46,916 nucleotides of DNA, taken from a virus. A model generated the notes under the pieces. It made no database searches and was not told the DNA's origin. It worked only from the letters and a program-made list of their open reading frames with translations. Both the position numbers and the translations under genes were made by a program. This document shows, one piece after another, positions 23,738 through 31,673 of this stretch (its first letter is position 1; the number at the start of each line of letters is the position of its first letter). The DNA lies in IMG/VR virus record IMGVR_UViG_3300011116_000473, positions 1-46,916 of that record; one strand, given 5' to 3'.

Positions 23738-23743
23738 TGTCAA
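23738..23743 (-). promoter_or_regulatory. start-associated TTGACA
   Basis: Sixteen bases before the ATG at 23721, in a 96-base intergenic gap; followed by GAGCTATATATG. Confidence 0.45.
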
Positions 23744-23780
23744 TTTCACGCCCCACAACCCTCCTAGTAAACTCATCCAA

Positions 23781-23819
23781 GCGTTTTTAAGGGCATTTCT
23801 GAGCGATTTTAAGCCATTT
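23781..23819. repeat. short imperfect direct repeat
   Basis: Two adjacent copies on the plus strand, GCGTTTTTAAGGGCATTT (23781-23798) and GCGATTTTAAGCCATTT (23803-23819). They fill part of the gap between the sugar cassette and the tail block and run into the end of the glycosyltransferase gene. They may bind a regulator or be remnants of recombination. Confidence 0.4.
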
Positions 23820-24480
23820 AAAGGCTAATAATATTTGCCCCAAGCGTGTAGTCATCTTGATAAACCCCTGTCGGAACTAGGTCATACGACTCCCTAACCG
23901 CTGAAGCCATTATGGCTGGAGATGAGTTTATGCCTAGAAAGTTCCTAGCCCTTTGAATAAGGAAAGGCATATAGGCAACAGAGCTACAGCTTATCGCCCT
24001 CAGTCCGTTAATATCTAGTTCATTCGGACATAGCACTACTAGGTTATCCTTTCCGTACATTTCGATGGCCTTTTTGACTACGATAAGGGGATCATGCTTC
24101 ACCATTTGGCTTATCCCAAAAGGAGCAACAAGATCATAAACCCCAAGGTCTGGAGCAAACCATATATTGTCCAAAACTATCCTTTCATCAACTGCCTCTG
24201 GGAACTGATCTCCGAATACAAACTCCTCCCATCTTCTACCGCTTGCTCTGTACTCATCGTAAAGCAAAGGCCAGACCTCTCTGTTGAATACATAGTCAAA
24301 CTTTTCGTAGGCATCGTTAATTTTCTTATGCTTTACATAGGTTGTGCATTTTAAAATGTCTGCATACTCATCCTTGCACTCAAAAAATACTTCGTCTCCC
24401 CTGTCTGCAAATAACTTCGCCAACGGCAACATCCTTAATATGTCGCCCAACCTCTGATGATATTGTATTAAAACTTTCAC
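23818..24480 (-). CDS. glycosyltransferase-like protein (GT-B, GT9-like)
   Basis: A 220-residue protein. The N-terminus (QYHQRLGDILRMLPLAKLFADRG) matches the acceptor-side opening of heptosyltransferase-like GT9 enzymes, and the C-terminal LGINSSPAIMASAV resembles their donor-binding loop. It is shorter than most GT9 enzymes (about 300-350), so it may be reduced. The start is GTG overlapping the stop of the exostosin/radical-SAM gene. It belongs to the five-gene sugar cassette. Confidence 0.6.
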   Translation of the reverse strand: MKVLIQYHQRLGDILRMLPLAKLFADRGDEVFFECKDEYADILKCTTYVKHKKINDAYEKFDYVFNREVWPLLYDEYRASGRRWEEFVFGDQFPEAVDERIVLDNIWFAPDLGVYDLVAPFGISQMVKHDPLIVVKKAIEMYGKDNLVVLCPNELDINGLRAISCSSVAYMPFLIQRARNFLGINSSPAIMASAVRESYDLVPTGVYQDDYTLGANIISL

Positions 24481-26330
24481 CCAGCAAAGTATTCTGTGAC
24501 TTTATGCTCCAAAGCTTTCTCAGTTTCGAGCAACTGGATCTTTCTGCCCTTTGTGTCCCTCGATTTTATTGCCAAGTCTGCGTTGCTTTTTGTGTAGGTA
24601 TCCAACTGCTCATTGTCCATAGACCCTCGTAGTCGTGCTGGTACTCCGCATCCTGTACAGAAATGTTTAATCTGACCCTCAAATTCTCGGATTGGCTTTT
24701 TCCACCAGCCCTCAACTACTGGATGTCCGTTGTCTGTTCCCCTCGCCAGATCAAAAGAAGCTGCAACCTCACAAAAATATGCCCTTAGATTCCCCTTGTT
24801 CTGAACGATGGATGCAGACCACTCCCTGTTTACATCACATCCAGCGATCTTCTCCCACATTTCCTTTTCTGGATACAAGTCTTTTACTGCCGTCAAAAGT
24901 GGTGCGTGGTGGGAATTTCCCACATAGTATCCTCCGTTGAATCCACGCTGATTGACCATTACATTGTGAAGGTCTTTTAGTTTTTCATTTGCCCTTTCCT
25001 CATTGTGAGGGTTAAGGTTCAAGCCACCGAATGTCTTTTCAATTACCTCACGATGCTTGAAATAGTTGTTCGTCCATAGCCCTCTTTGATGCTGATTCGG
25101 AATCTCCTCACGGAATACCTCACATAGCTTTTCAAACTGCGTATGCACACAGGGATTGCCTCCAATCATAGCGATGATTCCATTAAAATCTTTGAGACTA
25201 CGAAGTGCTAATCGGAAGTTCTCTGGTGTCATCTCCCACAGCGAGTCTTGATTTTTAAGAAGGCGAGTGCAGTTCGAGCAAGCTAAGTCGCACTTGTTGG
25301 TCACATCCACGCAGATAATGTGCATATGTTCTGGGCTTCTCATCTTGCCAATGGCAATATCAGCATAAGATTGGCTCTCTAGGTTCTCAGCTACTTTTTC
25401 CATAATAAATTCCCTTTCAAATATGTGCCTATCTTTTGCTATGTTTTTCTGCTTTTCCTTGATCTCACCAATAGATAGCCGTTGAATAAAGTCAGTCAAG
25501 CCAAACAAGTGTCGTTCCTCTGTGACATAGCAATACTTGCTCCAATCAATCTTGTCTCCAAATGGAAGCACATATTCATCCGATACCAGTATCGGTATCG
25601 AGCCATTCAGTAAAGCCTCCACAAATCGAAACGACCATCTGCCGTATCCAGCAGGGCAAAGGGTAAATACCGACCTAGCCATAAGATCGTGGTAGGTGAT
25701 TTCCCCAAGCCTCTGTTTAATATCTAATGGAGATCCAATCACAACCTTATCGCTTTCAAATCTTTTCTTAAACTGAAGCAGTCTCCCGCCACGGATATGT
25801 TCTGGAGGTAGGTGAAGCTGAGTCATGCTCCCCATAAATGAAAGTAGAATATCTCTATTAAGTTCCTTTTGCTTGATCGGCTCGGATTGGTACGGAAGAA
25901 TGGCTATGTCTTGCCTGTGAAGATTAGCCAATGACTCAAGCACAATTAAGATAAAGCGGTCATCCATCCAGCCATACTTTTTATCGTAAGCCCGAAGTGG
26001 ATTGGCTTCGTGAGTCATCTCATACTTTGACTCTGCCCTTTGCCCTACATCTCCAGTTGAAACAAGGATATGCCTTCCCTTGTGAAGATAGGCACAATGA
26101 TTGACCAGAAGCTCTGGATCGACATTTGCAAATTGCAGTCCAGCCGTGAAAATAGGGACAAAGAAAAAGTCAGCTTCATCTGGATTTTTTGTCTCGTACT
26201 TTTTAAAGAAATTGTAGAAATCTACCAAATACTGAAGATGCGGGTATAGCCTGTTTAGCTCTGCGTAGAACAGATTCCTCTGCCATATCTCATTTGATAG
26301 TATAAGATCGTGGTAGGTAAAGATTTTCAT
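24477..26330 (-). CDS. exostosin-like glycosyltransferase fused to radical SAM
   Basis: A 617-residue two-domain protein. Residues about 1-320 match the exostosin/GT47 family, with RWSFRFVEALLNGSIPILVS and DEYVLPFGDKIDWSKYCYVT. Residues about 335-590 are a radical SAM domain: C347-x3-C351-x2-C354 for the iron-sulphur cluster, a following GGNPCVH segment, and extra C-terminal cysteines (HFCTGCGVP) that could hold an auxiliary cluster as in SPASM-type enzymes. The fusion suggests sugar transfer linked to a radical modification of the same substrate. Both ends overlap neighbours (ATGA, GTGA). I do not know this fusion from other phages. Confidence 0.75.
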   Translation of the reverse strand: MKIFTYHDLILSNEIWQRNLFYAELNRLYPHLQYLVDFYNFFKKYETKNPDEADFFFVPIFTAGLQFANVDPELLVNHCAYLHKGRHILVSTGDVGQRAESKYEMTHEANPLRAYDKKYGWMDDRFILIVLESLANLHRQDIAILPYQSEPIKQKELNRDILLSFMGSMTQLHLPPEHIRGGRLLQFKKRFESDKVVIGSPLDIKQRLGEITYHDLMARSVFTLCPAGYGRWSFRFVEALLNGSIPILVSDEYVLPFGDKIDWSKYCYVTEERHLFGLTDFIQRLSIGEIKEKQKNIAKDRHIFEREFIMEKVAENLESQSYADIAIGKMRSPEHMHIICVDVTNKCDLACSNCTRLLKNQDSLWEMTPENFRLALRSLKDFNGIIAMIGGNPCVHTQFEKLCEVFREEIPNQHQRGLWTNNYFKHREVIEKTFGGLNLNPHNEERANEKLKDLHNVMVNQRGFNGGYYVGNSHHAPLLTAVKDLYPEKEMWEKIAGCDVNREWSASIVQNKGNLRAYFCEVAASFDLARGTDNGHPVVEGWWKKPIREFEGQIKHFCTGCGVPARLRGSMDNEQLDTYTKSNADLAIKSRDTKGRKIQLLETEKALEHKVTEYFAG

Positions 26331-26875
26331 TTAATCTTTAGCCAGCAATCTCGTATAATTTCTGGAGATTCAACAAGCTCATCCACGGCAAGGATTACTC
26401 CGCTATGTCTTAAGATATAATCATGTCCAGCAAGTATCCCTCCCTTTTTAACCTTTGGCATCCAAGCAAGAATGTCTGCCTTTACAGATTCATAGCTATG
26501 GTCTGCGTCTATAAAAACTGCATCCAGAGATTCTTCTGCATACATTTTTGAGGCTGAAACGCTGTCAGTCCTAATGGGATTTATGAGATTTATAACTGGC
26601 CGAAGATTGTCGATAAATGTTCCGAAAAGAGAGTTTTCCCTTATGTCGCCTATATCCTTATGCTCCTGCGATCCATGCCAAGTATCTACAACATCTATCC
26701 GTAGCTTTTTATGCTGTGCCTCAACAGCAAGGTAAGATGTGCTTGCTCCTTTCCACGCCCCAACCTCTACGATATGCCCTCCTTCTGGAACAGATTCAAC
26801 GATTCTCTTGTAAATATTTTGATAGTTAAACCACTTTTCCTCAAATTTCTCGTCCATCCAGTAGTGTTGAATCAC
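26327..26875 (-). CDS. class I SAM-dependent methyltransferase
   Basis: A 182-residue enzyme with the class I methyltransferase motifs: motif I IVEVGAWKGAST, motif II after RIDVVDTW, and a DAVFIDADHSYESVKAD segment typical of Methyltransf_24/sugar O-methyltransferase-like families. It probably methylates a sugar or small acceptor made by the neighbouring transferases. The start is GTG overlapping the upstream stop. Confidence 0.8.
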   Translation of the reverse strand: MIQHYWMDEKFEEKWFNYQNIYKRIVESVPEGGHIVEVGAWKGASTSYLAVEAQHKKLRIDVVDTWHGSQEHKDIGDIRENSLFGTFIDNLRPVINLINPIRTDSVSASKMYAEESLDAVFIDADHSYESVKADILAWMPKVKKGGILAGHDYILRHSGVILAVDELVESPEIIRDCWLKIK

Positions 26876-28551
26876 TTGTTTCGTTGCTCAAATATCTTTT
26901 TGCCAAGATCGTAGTTTGATTGTGCATTATGACGGATAAAAACCTCGTCCTGCTCTCCCTTGGTAAAGAATGGGTTTTGATGCTTAAATACCAAGTCTTT
27001 TGCTTGCACTTGAATATCTTTTGTTCTTGCCGTGAATTCGTTGTCCGAGAAAATGCCAGAGCATTGTGCGTATTCTGGTGCAAATAGATTGCCTCCTAGA
27101 TAATCTAGTGTCGGCTTTGTGCAGATTGCGATGCACAGGAGATCGTCTGTTCGGTATCCGTCAGAAACAGCTAGTACGGCTGGCTTGGTTGGATCTGGTA
27201 ATCTTTTGCGAATCTCATCATCCCATCCAAAAGGAGGAATAAAGTCATCGGATACTTGAATGATGTACTTACCCTTTGCTTGTTTTGCACAGGCATTCCA
27301 CGCCCCTACGCACTTTCCGTTTGGCGTAATGATTCGTTCATTTCCAGCGTACTCGTCTGCGTCTGCATCGACTCCAAGCAAATGCTGTATTTTGTTTGGC
27401 TGTTTAGCCATTGAGAGCCAAGCCCATCTTGCTCCATAAAATTGTTTCGGCCTAGCCGTTGCGTGACATAGGGTAATATCAACTTCTCCGAAGTTTTTGA
27501 CTTTATCCTGCTGAAGAAAATCTACAAGGTCATTTTGCCCTAATGCTCTTGCACAACGCTCGTAAAGGTCTGGGGCTTCCCACTTGTAAATAGCTTCTTT
27601 CGTAGTCCAATATGCAATATTGGGGATTGGAATAGAACAGGCTGAACGAGCCAGAGCTAACGCTTCGTTATAGTGCTTTCGTGCGTAGTAGTCCTCTGCG
27701 ATGTAAAAGAGTGCCTCAATCCGATGCGGTGCTAGTGCGTATGCTCGAAATAGCTCTTCTCTTTTTAAAACTGGATCGGCCAAACATCTTCCTACAATGG
27801 TATGACATTGAACCCGAAGAACTGGATCAAGCGTATCGTCAGCTAACGCACACTTTGCGTGTCTAATTGCCTCGTCATACTTTCCAGACAAGAAATACTC
27901 CTCTGCTTTGTAGAATCTAAATAGGTAGCTTTCGTGAATCACACTATCAAGAATCTTATGATTTCTGGATACGCTAGAACCTTTGTGGTCAAATGGTGCG
28001 TGAAGGAACAAGCCAGCGTGTGTTCCCATAGCCTTTGCTCCAGCATCAGATATTGGCTTAATCTGCTCGTGAACTGGATACCTCCAGCGGAACTTTTTAT
28101 TCTTAGTCATCCTCTCTCGAACAGGACAAAGACCAGCCAAAGGAACGGAGTATCCAGCAAAAATACAGTCGTGATCTGTCACCCTTTCGGCAATAGCAAA
28201 AAAAGCTTTTTCTGCCCCATCGACCAAAATATCATCTGCGTCAAACCACATACACCATTCCTTTGTGCAAGCATCGAGTGCCGTATTTCTAGCGTCTGCA
28301 AAGCTATCTAAATGCTCCCAATCCTTTGCATTTTCTTTGTTATTATAAACTACCACCTTTGCCCCGAACTTCTTTGCTACTTCCTCAAGAATCGGAAGCC
28401 CTTCTTCGGTGTGCTTCCCCATCGCAGAGCAAAGCACAATCTCATCTGGCTTGAGTGCCTTGAAAGACTCCAAGGCTCTTGTGATATACTTGGATGCACA
28501 CTCCCTAGAAACGATAGCATAAAGGGATAGAGTAAATGGGAATCTGTCCAT
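26872..28551 (-). CDS. double glycosyltransferase with TPR-like middle
   Basis: A 559-residue protein. Residues 1-190 are a GT2-type domain with WFD104-A-D106-D107 at the metal site. The middle (about 215-340) is helical with tetratricopeptide-like spacing (YLFRFYKAEEYFLSGKYDEA). Residues about 350-540 form a second GT-A-like domain with YIIQVSDDFIPPFGW. It could add two sugars in sequence, as in bacterial SPBc2-type TPR glycosyltransferases. It starts the sugar cassette and has its own promoter ending six bases before the ATG. Confidence 0.75.
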   Translation of the reverse strand: MDRFPFTLSLYAIVSRECASKYITRALESFKALKPDEIVLCSAMGKHTEEGLPILEEVAKKFGAKVVVYNNKENAKDWEHLDSFADARNTALDACTKEWCMWFDADDILVDGAEKAFFAIAERVTDHDCIFAGYSVPLAGLCPVRERMTKNKKFRWRYPVHEQIKPISDAGAKAMGTHAGLFLHAPFDHKGSSVSRNHKILDSVIHESYLFRFYKAEEYFLSGKYDEAIRHAKCALADDTLDPVLRVQCHTIVGRCLADPVLKREELFRAYALAPHRIEALFYIAEDYYARKHYNEALALARSACSIPIPNIAYWTTKEAIYKWEAPDLYERCARALGQNDLVDFLQQDKVKNFGEVDITLCHATARPKQFYGARWAWLSMAKQPNKIQHLLGVDADADEYAGNERIITPNGKCVGAWNACAKQAKGKYIIQVSDDFIPPFGWDDEIRKRLPDPTKPAVLAVSDGYRTDDLLCIAICTKPTLDYLGGNLFAPEYAQCSGIFSDNEFTARTKDIQVQAKDLVFKHQNPFFTKGEQDEVFIRHNAQSNYDLGKKIFEQRNK

Positions 28552-28557
28552 GTTTTG

Positions 28558-28585
28558 TTTTTAGGAATCTGATGGGTTCTGGCAA
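28558..28585 (-). promoter_or_regulatory. promoter of the sugar cassette, leaderless type
   Basis: TTGCCA (28580-28585), spacer of 16, TAAAAA (28558-28563), six bases, then the ATG at 28551. The -35 follows the lipoprotein stop codon by seven bases. The spacer contains CAGATTCC, also seen before the gene starting at 18967. Confidence 0.5.
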
Positions 28586-28592
28586 GCAAATT

Positions 28593-28724
28593 CTATGGCT
28601 TAAATTCCTCCCACGATCCGTTTGTAGGCACTTCTGGGTACTTGGTAGGGTATTCTGATACCACTTCTGGTTTTGAGCAAGACGCAAGGGCAAGTGAGAG
28701 TAAAACTAGGCTAATAAATCGCAT
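28593..28724 (-). CDS. small lipoprotein, 43 aa
   Basis: A short gene with a textbook lipoprotein signal, MRFISLVLLSLALASC, lipobox LASC with C16. The mature peptide is 28 residues and proline-rich (KPEVVSEYPTKYPEVPTNGS). It overlaps the LamG gene by 14 bases. It resembles Rz1-like outer-membrane lipoproteins in size and composition, but lies far from the endolysin; an alternative is a lipoprotein that blocks superinfection. Easily missed because of its length. Confidence 0.7.
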   Translation of the reverse strand: MRFISLVLLSLALASCSKPEVVSEYPTKYPEVPTNGSWEEFKP

Positions 28725-29472
28725 ATTTTGTGTTAAGATAAGCCTCAACTTGCAGTCGTTCTCCTGCTGTGAGGACTCGGTTGTACATAATAGCTTCGGC
28801 TATTATGCCTTTAAATGTATATCCAAATGTTGAATAACCAATGAATAAAGCTGCATCGAGTGCAATATTACTATATGCATTTGTATTATCAGAGTGCATT
28901 AACGACCCATTAACATAATTTCTCCAATCATTTTCAGTGCTTACTACGGAATAAATACTCCAAGATTCTGTAATGGTTGATGGGGAAGTAAGTGGTCCCT
29001 TTCTGTCCTCTGAGGCAAATCCATCATAAACAGAACAATTTCCTCCGTATGGGTAATGACTTGATGAGTTAGCAGTACCAAAATCTCCAAATATGGGACC
29101 ATTATCGTTTGATTCACCACACACATCTTCTACATACACAACTGCAAATGCTGTTGTTCCAGAAGCACCCATTGGATTCGCTTCAATTTGAAATGATTTA
29201 TTGTCCCCTTCAACTATTGATGACAGGCTTATTGTTGGCTTTGAATTTAAGTCTGAAGAATTATAGGTTGGGCTTACGTCAACAGGTGTTGCGTTATTTG
29301 CATTCCCACTTTGATCTGCCCAAGCTGTTACATATGAACCAGAAAGAGTCACACCAGCATCAGCTTTGAGCCATAGGGATAGGCCATCTGAAGGAATTAA
29401 AGGAGCAGACGCAACTGCCTGTCCTAATGCCCTAGTACCGCTTACGGATATTCCGTAGCCGTAACCAGCCAT
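28711..29472 (-). CDS. LamG/concanavalin-like lectin virion protein
   Basis: A 253-residue protein with a complete Laminin-G-3-type domain from residue 29: GLSLWLKADAGVTLSGSYVT, AWADQSGNANNATP, and the closing IAEAIMYNRVLTAGERLQVE plus YLNTKYAIY. Such domains bind sugars and decorate phage heads or tails. It lies one base after a small beta-rich protein gene and before the lipoprotein. GGAGA stands six bases before the ATG. Confidence 0.8.
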   Translation of the reverse strand: MAGYGYGISVSGTRALGQAVASAPLIPSDGLSLWLKADAGVTLSGSYVTAWADQSGNANNATPVDVSPTYNSSDLNSKPTISLSSIVEGDNKSFQIEANPMGASGTTAFAVVYVEDVCGESNDNGPIFGDFGTANSSSHYPYGGNCSVYDGFASEDRKGPLTSPSTITESWSIYSVVSTENDWRNYVNGSLMHSDNTNAYSNIALDAALFIGYSTFGYTFKGIIAEAIMYNRVLTAGERLQVEAYLNTKYAIY

Positions 29473-29473
29473 T

Positions 29474-29764
29474 TTAGTCTCCGATTGCGAGAACTACGCC
29501 ACTATGAATTTGGAACGCAGAAACATCCCCAGCCAGATATATACCAGCGGGAATAGTCACGGCATTTGCTAAAGTCACACTAGCAATTCCACTCATACCA
29601 GTAACAGGAGATGTGATTGAGTGAAACTTACTCTCGGTAATTGCAACAAGACCAGCAAAGCTTCCAGTTACGGAACTGCCAGTAGTAGTCACATACTGGG
29701 TTTGTGGCCGAGCTGCGTGACTGATTTGATCGTAGTAAGGTTCTGAATTAGTTAAGTCTGCCAT
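29474..29764 (-). CDS. small beta-rich virion protein
   Basis: A 96-residue protein with no known family but with a clear paralogue on the other strand at 32762-33049: both share SE-x-YY-[DE]-Q-I near the start, a VTGSFAG or VTGAWG strand, and a final HSG segment. It is the first gene after the capsid terminator, has an AAAGGA Shine-Dalgarno and a TTGACA 16 bases upstream. It may be a head-surface or fibre-base protein. Confidence 0.65.
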   Translation of the reverse strand: MADLTNSEPYYDQISHAARPQTQYVTTTGSSVTGSFAGLVAITESKFHSITSPVTGMSGIASVTLANAVTIPAGIYLAGDVSAFQIHSGVVLAIGD

Positions 29765-29780
29765 AATATCTATCCTTTCT

Positions 29781-29786
29781 TGTCAA
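29781..29786 (-). promoter_or_regulatory. start-associated TTGACA
   Basis: Sixteen bases before the ATG at 29764, followed by AGAAAGGA. It lies directly after the terminator hairpin that ends the capsid transcript, so it may mark where transcription restarts. Confidence 0.45.
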
Positions 29787-29825
29787 AATAAAAAGGGGGA
29801 AGGAACCTTGATTCCCTCCCCCTTT
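29786..29825 (-). terminator. strong intrinsic terminator after the capsid gene
   Basis: A 14-base stem with one wobble pair (29792-29805 with 29812-29825), six-base loop, G/C-rich core GGGGG/CCCCC, followed on the minus strand by TTTTTATTTT. It sits 21 bases past the capsid stop codon. Confidence 0.85.
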
Positions 29826-29846
29826 CTACATGAACTAACCAACCAA

Positions 29847-30809
29847 TTACGAAGCAGAGTAAGAAGTCGTGATCAACTGCATTGCAGTAGAGTCGATGAC
29901 CTTGACCACACGATTCGAACGCACCCGAAGGATGTTCGAACGGCGACCTTCATCACGATAGCTCTCAGCAACGAAGGGAGCAGAAGCATCTTCGCTCCAA
30001 ACAATCGTGCGACCCGCACCACCAGAGGCGAAATCGCCACCAGCAGTCTGTCCAACGGCCACATAAGTCGTGGGGAGGATGAACGAACCGCTGAAGGCTT
30101 GACCTTTAGCTGCGCTGTTCTTAGCCGCTTTTCCAACTAATACTTTTTCAACGCCAGCCGCGGCGGCGATCTCTTGCTCAGACAACAGACGGCGAGAGTC
30201 AGTCGCAACAACACCGAAGAACTGATTCTGCGTCAGCGGTGAACGCCGAACGAGATCAAATACTTCTTGGTTCATGATCACCGTGTTGGCGATCACACCC
30301 TGCTTCAGCAAACGCTGTTTGGCTGCTGCCACATCGGCCACAAAGTTAATCGTGGCGAGATTGGTCACAGTGTAGTTGACCAAAGCGGCGGTCGCAGTGA
30401 AGGTTCCAGCATCAAACAAGATGGAAGCACATTCGGCTTCATGACCGATCTGGATGTTGCGGAGGAGGATCTTCGCAGTCTCGGTTTCTAGGCCGAAAAA
30501 GCGGGACACATCTGACGCAAGTGCATCTGGTACAACCTCTTCCAATCCGTATTCCACGCATGTGAAATTATCGTTATCGAACGCCCTCGAAGAGCGAGGA
30601 TACGAGCTGCCGGGAGCAACCTTAGAAGCATCGCTGTTCAAGAGTTCAGCGTTGCCCAAGTTAAGCTTGAGGTACTGTCCAGCACGAACTGGGCTGTTAT
30701 AGATCGGGAATACATCGGTTCCGATGAATCCTTGATCCGCTTGGCTGGCCTGAATGACAGCCGTTGTGATGTCGCCACGAAGGGTGGCGTTTGAGGTGAG
30801 ATAAGACAT
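29847..30809 (-). CDS. major capsid protein
   Basis: A 320-residue protein of the lambda gpE-like HK97-fold group. Features include an N-terminal segment without a cleaved scaffold, FDNDNFTCVEYGLEEVVPDA, a long spine-type helix (NFVADVAAAKQRLLKQGV) and TVIMNQEVFDLVRRSPLTQN. It follows the decoration gene, as E follows D in lambda, and ends at a strong terminator, as expected for a highly expressed gene. The start has AAAGGA eleven bases upstream. Confidence 0.88.
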   Translation of the reverse strand: MSYLTSNATLRGDITTAVIQASQADQGFIGTDVFPIYNSPVRAGQYLKLNLGNAELLNSDASKVAPGSSYPRSSRAFDNDNFTCVEYGLEEVVPDALASDVSRFFGLETETAKILLRNIQIGHEAECASILFDAGTFTATAALVNYTVTNLATINFVADVAAAKQRLLKQGVIANTVIMNQEVFDLVRRSPLTQNQFFGVVATDSRRLLSEQEIAAAAGVEKVLVGKAAKNSAAKGQAFSGSFILPTTYVAVGQTAGGDFASGGAGRTIVWSEDASAPFVAESYRDEGRRSNILRVRSNRVVKVIDSTAMQLITTSYSAS

Positions 30810-30827
30810 TTTTTTATTTTCCTTTCT

Positions 30828-31181
30828 TTAGCGGGTGTAGAACACTTCGATGACATCGCCAGATGCACCTGCGTTCCGAACCACACCAGCAGTGATTGCA
30901 CCACCAGCAGTGGAGGTGGAAACTTGTCCGTTAATCGCTTGATAAACGAGCGATCCAGCCGTCACCAAGCTCGCAGAACGAGCAAAGTTAGAAGGCTGAA
31001 AGAGTTTAACAAGGCCAATAGAACCGCTAACCACATCCTGCTGTACAACGCCGATAGCGTTACCAGCAGTAGCAGAAGCCTGTGCCGTATTGTCCGTAGT
31101 AGTCATGCTGACGATGCTGTTAGCCGTCACCGTGGAGGCGAAAGCCAATGAAGCAAAGCCACTATCAAATTGAGTTGCCAT
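30828..31181 (-). CDS. head decoration/cement protein
   Basis: A 117-residue protein, glycine/alanine/valine-rich and beta-structured (TVTANSIVSMTTTDNTAQAS, NAIGVVQQDVVSGSIGLVKL). The pattern fits DUF2190-like or gpD-like capsid cement proteins that trimerise on the shell. It lies exactly where lambda D lies, between scaffold and major capsid genes. AAAGG precedes the ATG. Confidence 0.75.
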   Translation of the reverse strand: MATQFDSGFASLAFASTVTANSIVSMTTTDNTAQASATAGNAIGVVQQDVVSGSIGLVKLFQPSNFARSASLVTAGSLVYQAINGQVSTSTAGGAITAGVVRNAGASGDVIEVFYTR

Positions 31182-31199
31182 AGTTTTGTTTACCTTTCT

Positions 31200-31673
31200 T
31201 TAGAAGCTTTTGTTGAAGCCACCAGCGGAAAGCTCTTTCCGATATTGTTCTGTGTATTTTCCAACACAAAGGCGAAGAGCTTCACCCTTGGAGATGTTGT
31301 TTGCTTTCATCTCAAAATTTACGAGTTCCGAAAATGTTTCGGGCTTTTTCTCATTAACAGCAGGAGCCGAATGAGCAATAGGAGCCGACACCATCTTGGA
31401 GAGTTCGGTGCGAATTTCATTTAGCACACCAGAAAGTTCGATTTTGCCAGCTTCAACAGCAGACATTGCGACCTTCTCCTCTTTATCGGTTTTTTCGGTA
31501 ACAACTGGAGAAGTTGCTTCCATTTCAGCTTTAGGCTCCTCGGTAGGGGCAGGATTCATTTTAGCTTCCAAAGCCGAAAGCCGAGTAGCGAATTCTGCCA
31601 TCTGCTTACCGAGATCTTCCATGTTATAAGAAGGGGTTTCCTTCTTGTCGGTAGTGTCAGGCGTAGTTTCCAT
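31200..31673 (-). CDS. nested scaffold protein, internal start
   Basis: In-frame ATG at 31673 (residue 344 of the full protein) is preceded by AAGG and by TTGACA 17 bases upstream, the same signals as at whole-gene starts. The product would be 157 residues: a coiled-coil (LGKQMAEFATRLSALEAKM), a disordered acidic middle and a basic helical C-terminus, the typical build of a scaffold. It would be to the protease gene what lambda Nu3 is to C. Confidence 0.6.
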   Translation of the reverse strand: METTPDTTDKKETPSYNMEDLGKQMAEFATRLSALEAKMNPAPTEEPKAEMEATSPVVTEKTDKEEKVAMSAVEAGKIELSGVLNEIRTELSKMVSAPIAHSAPAVNEKKPETFSELVNFEMKANNISKGEALRLCVGKYTEQYRKELSAGGFNKSF

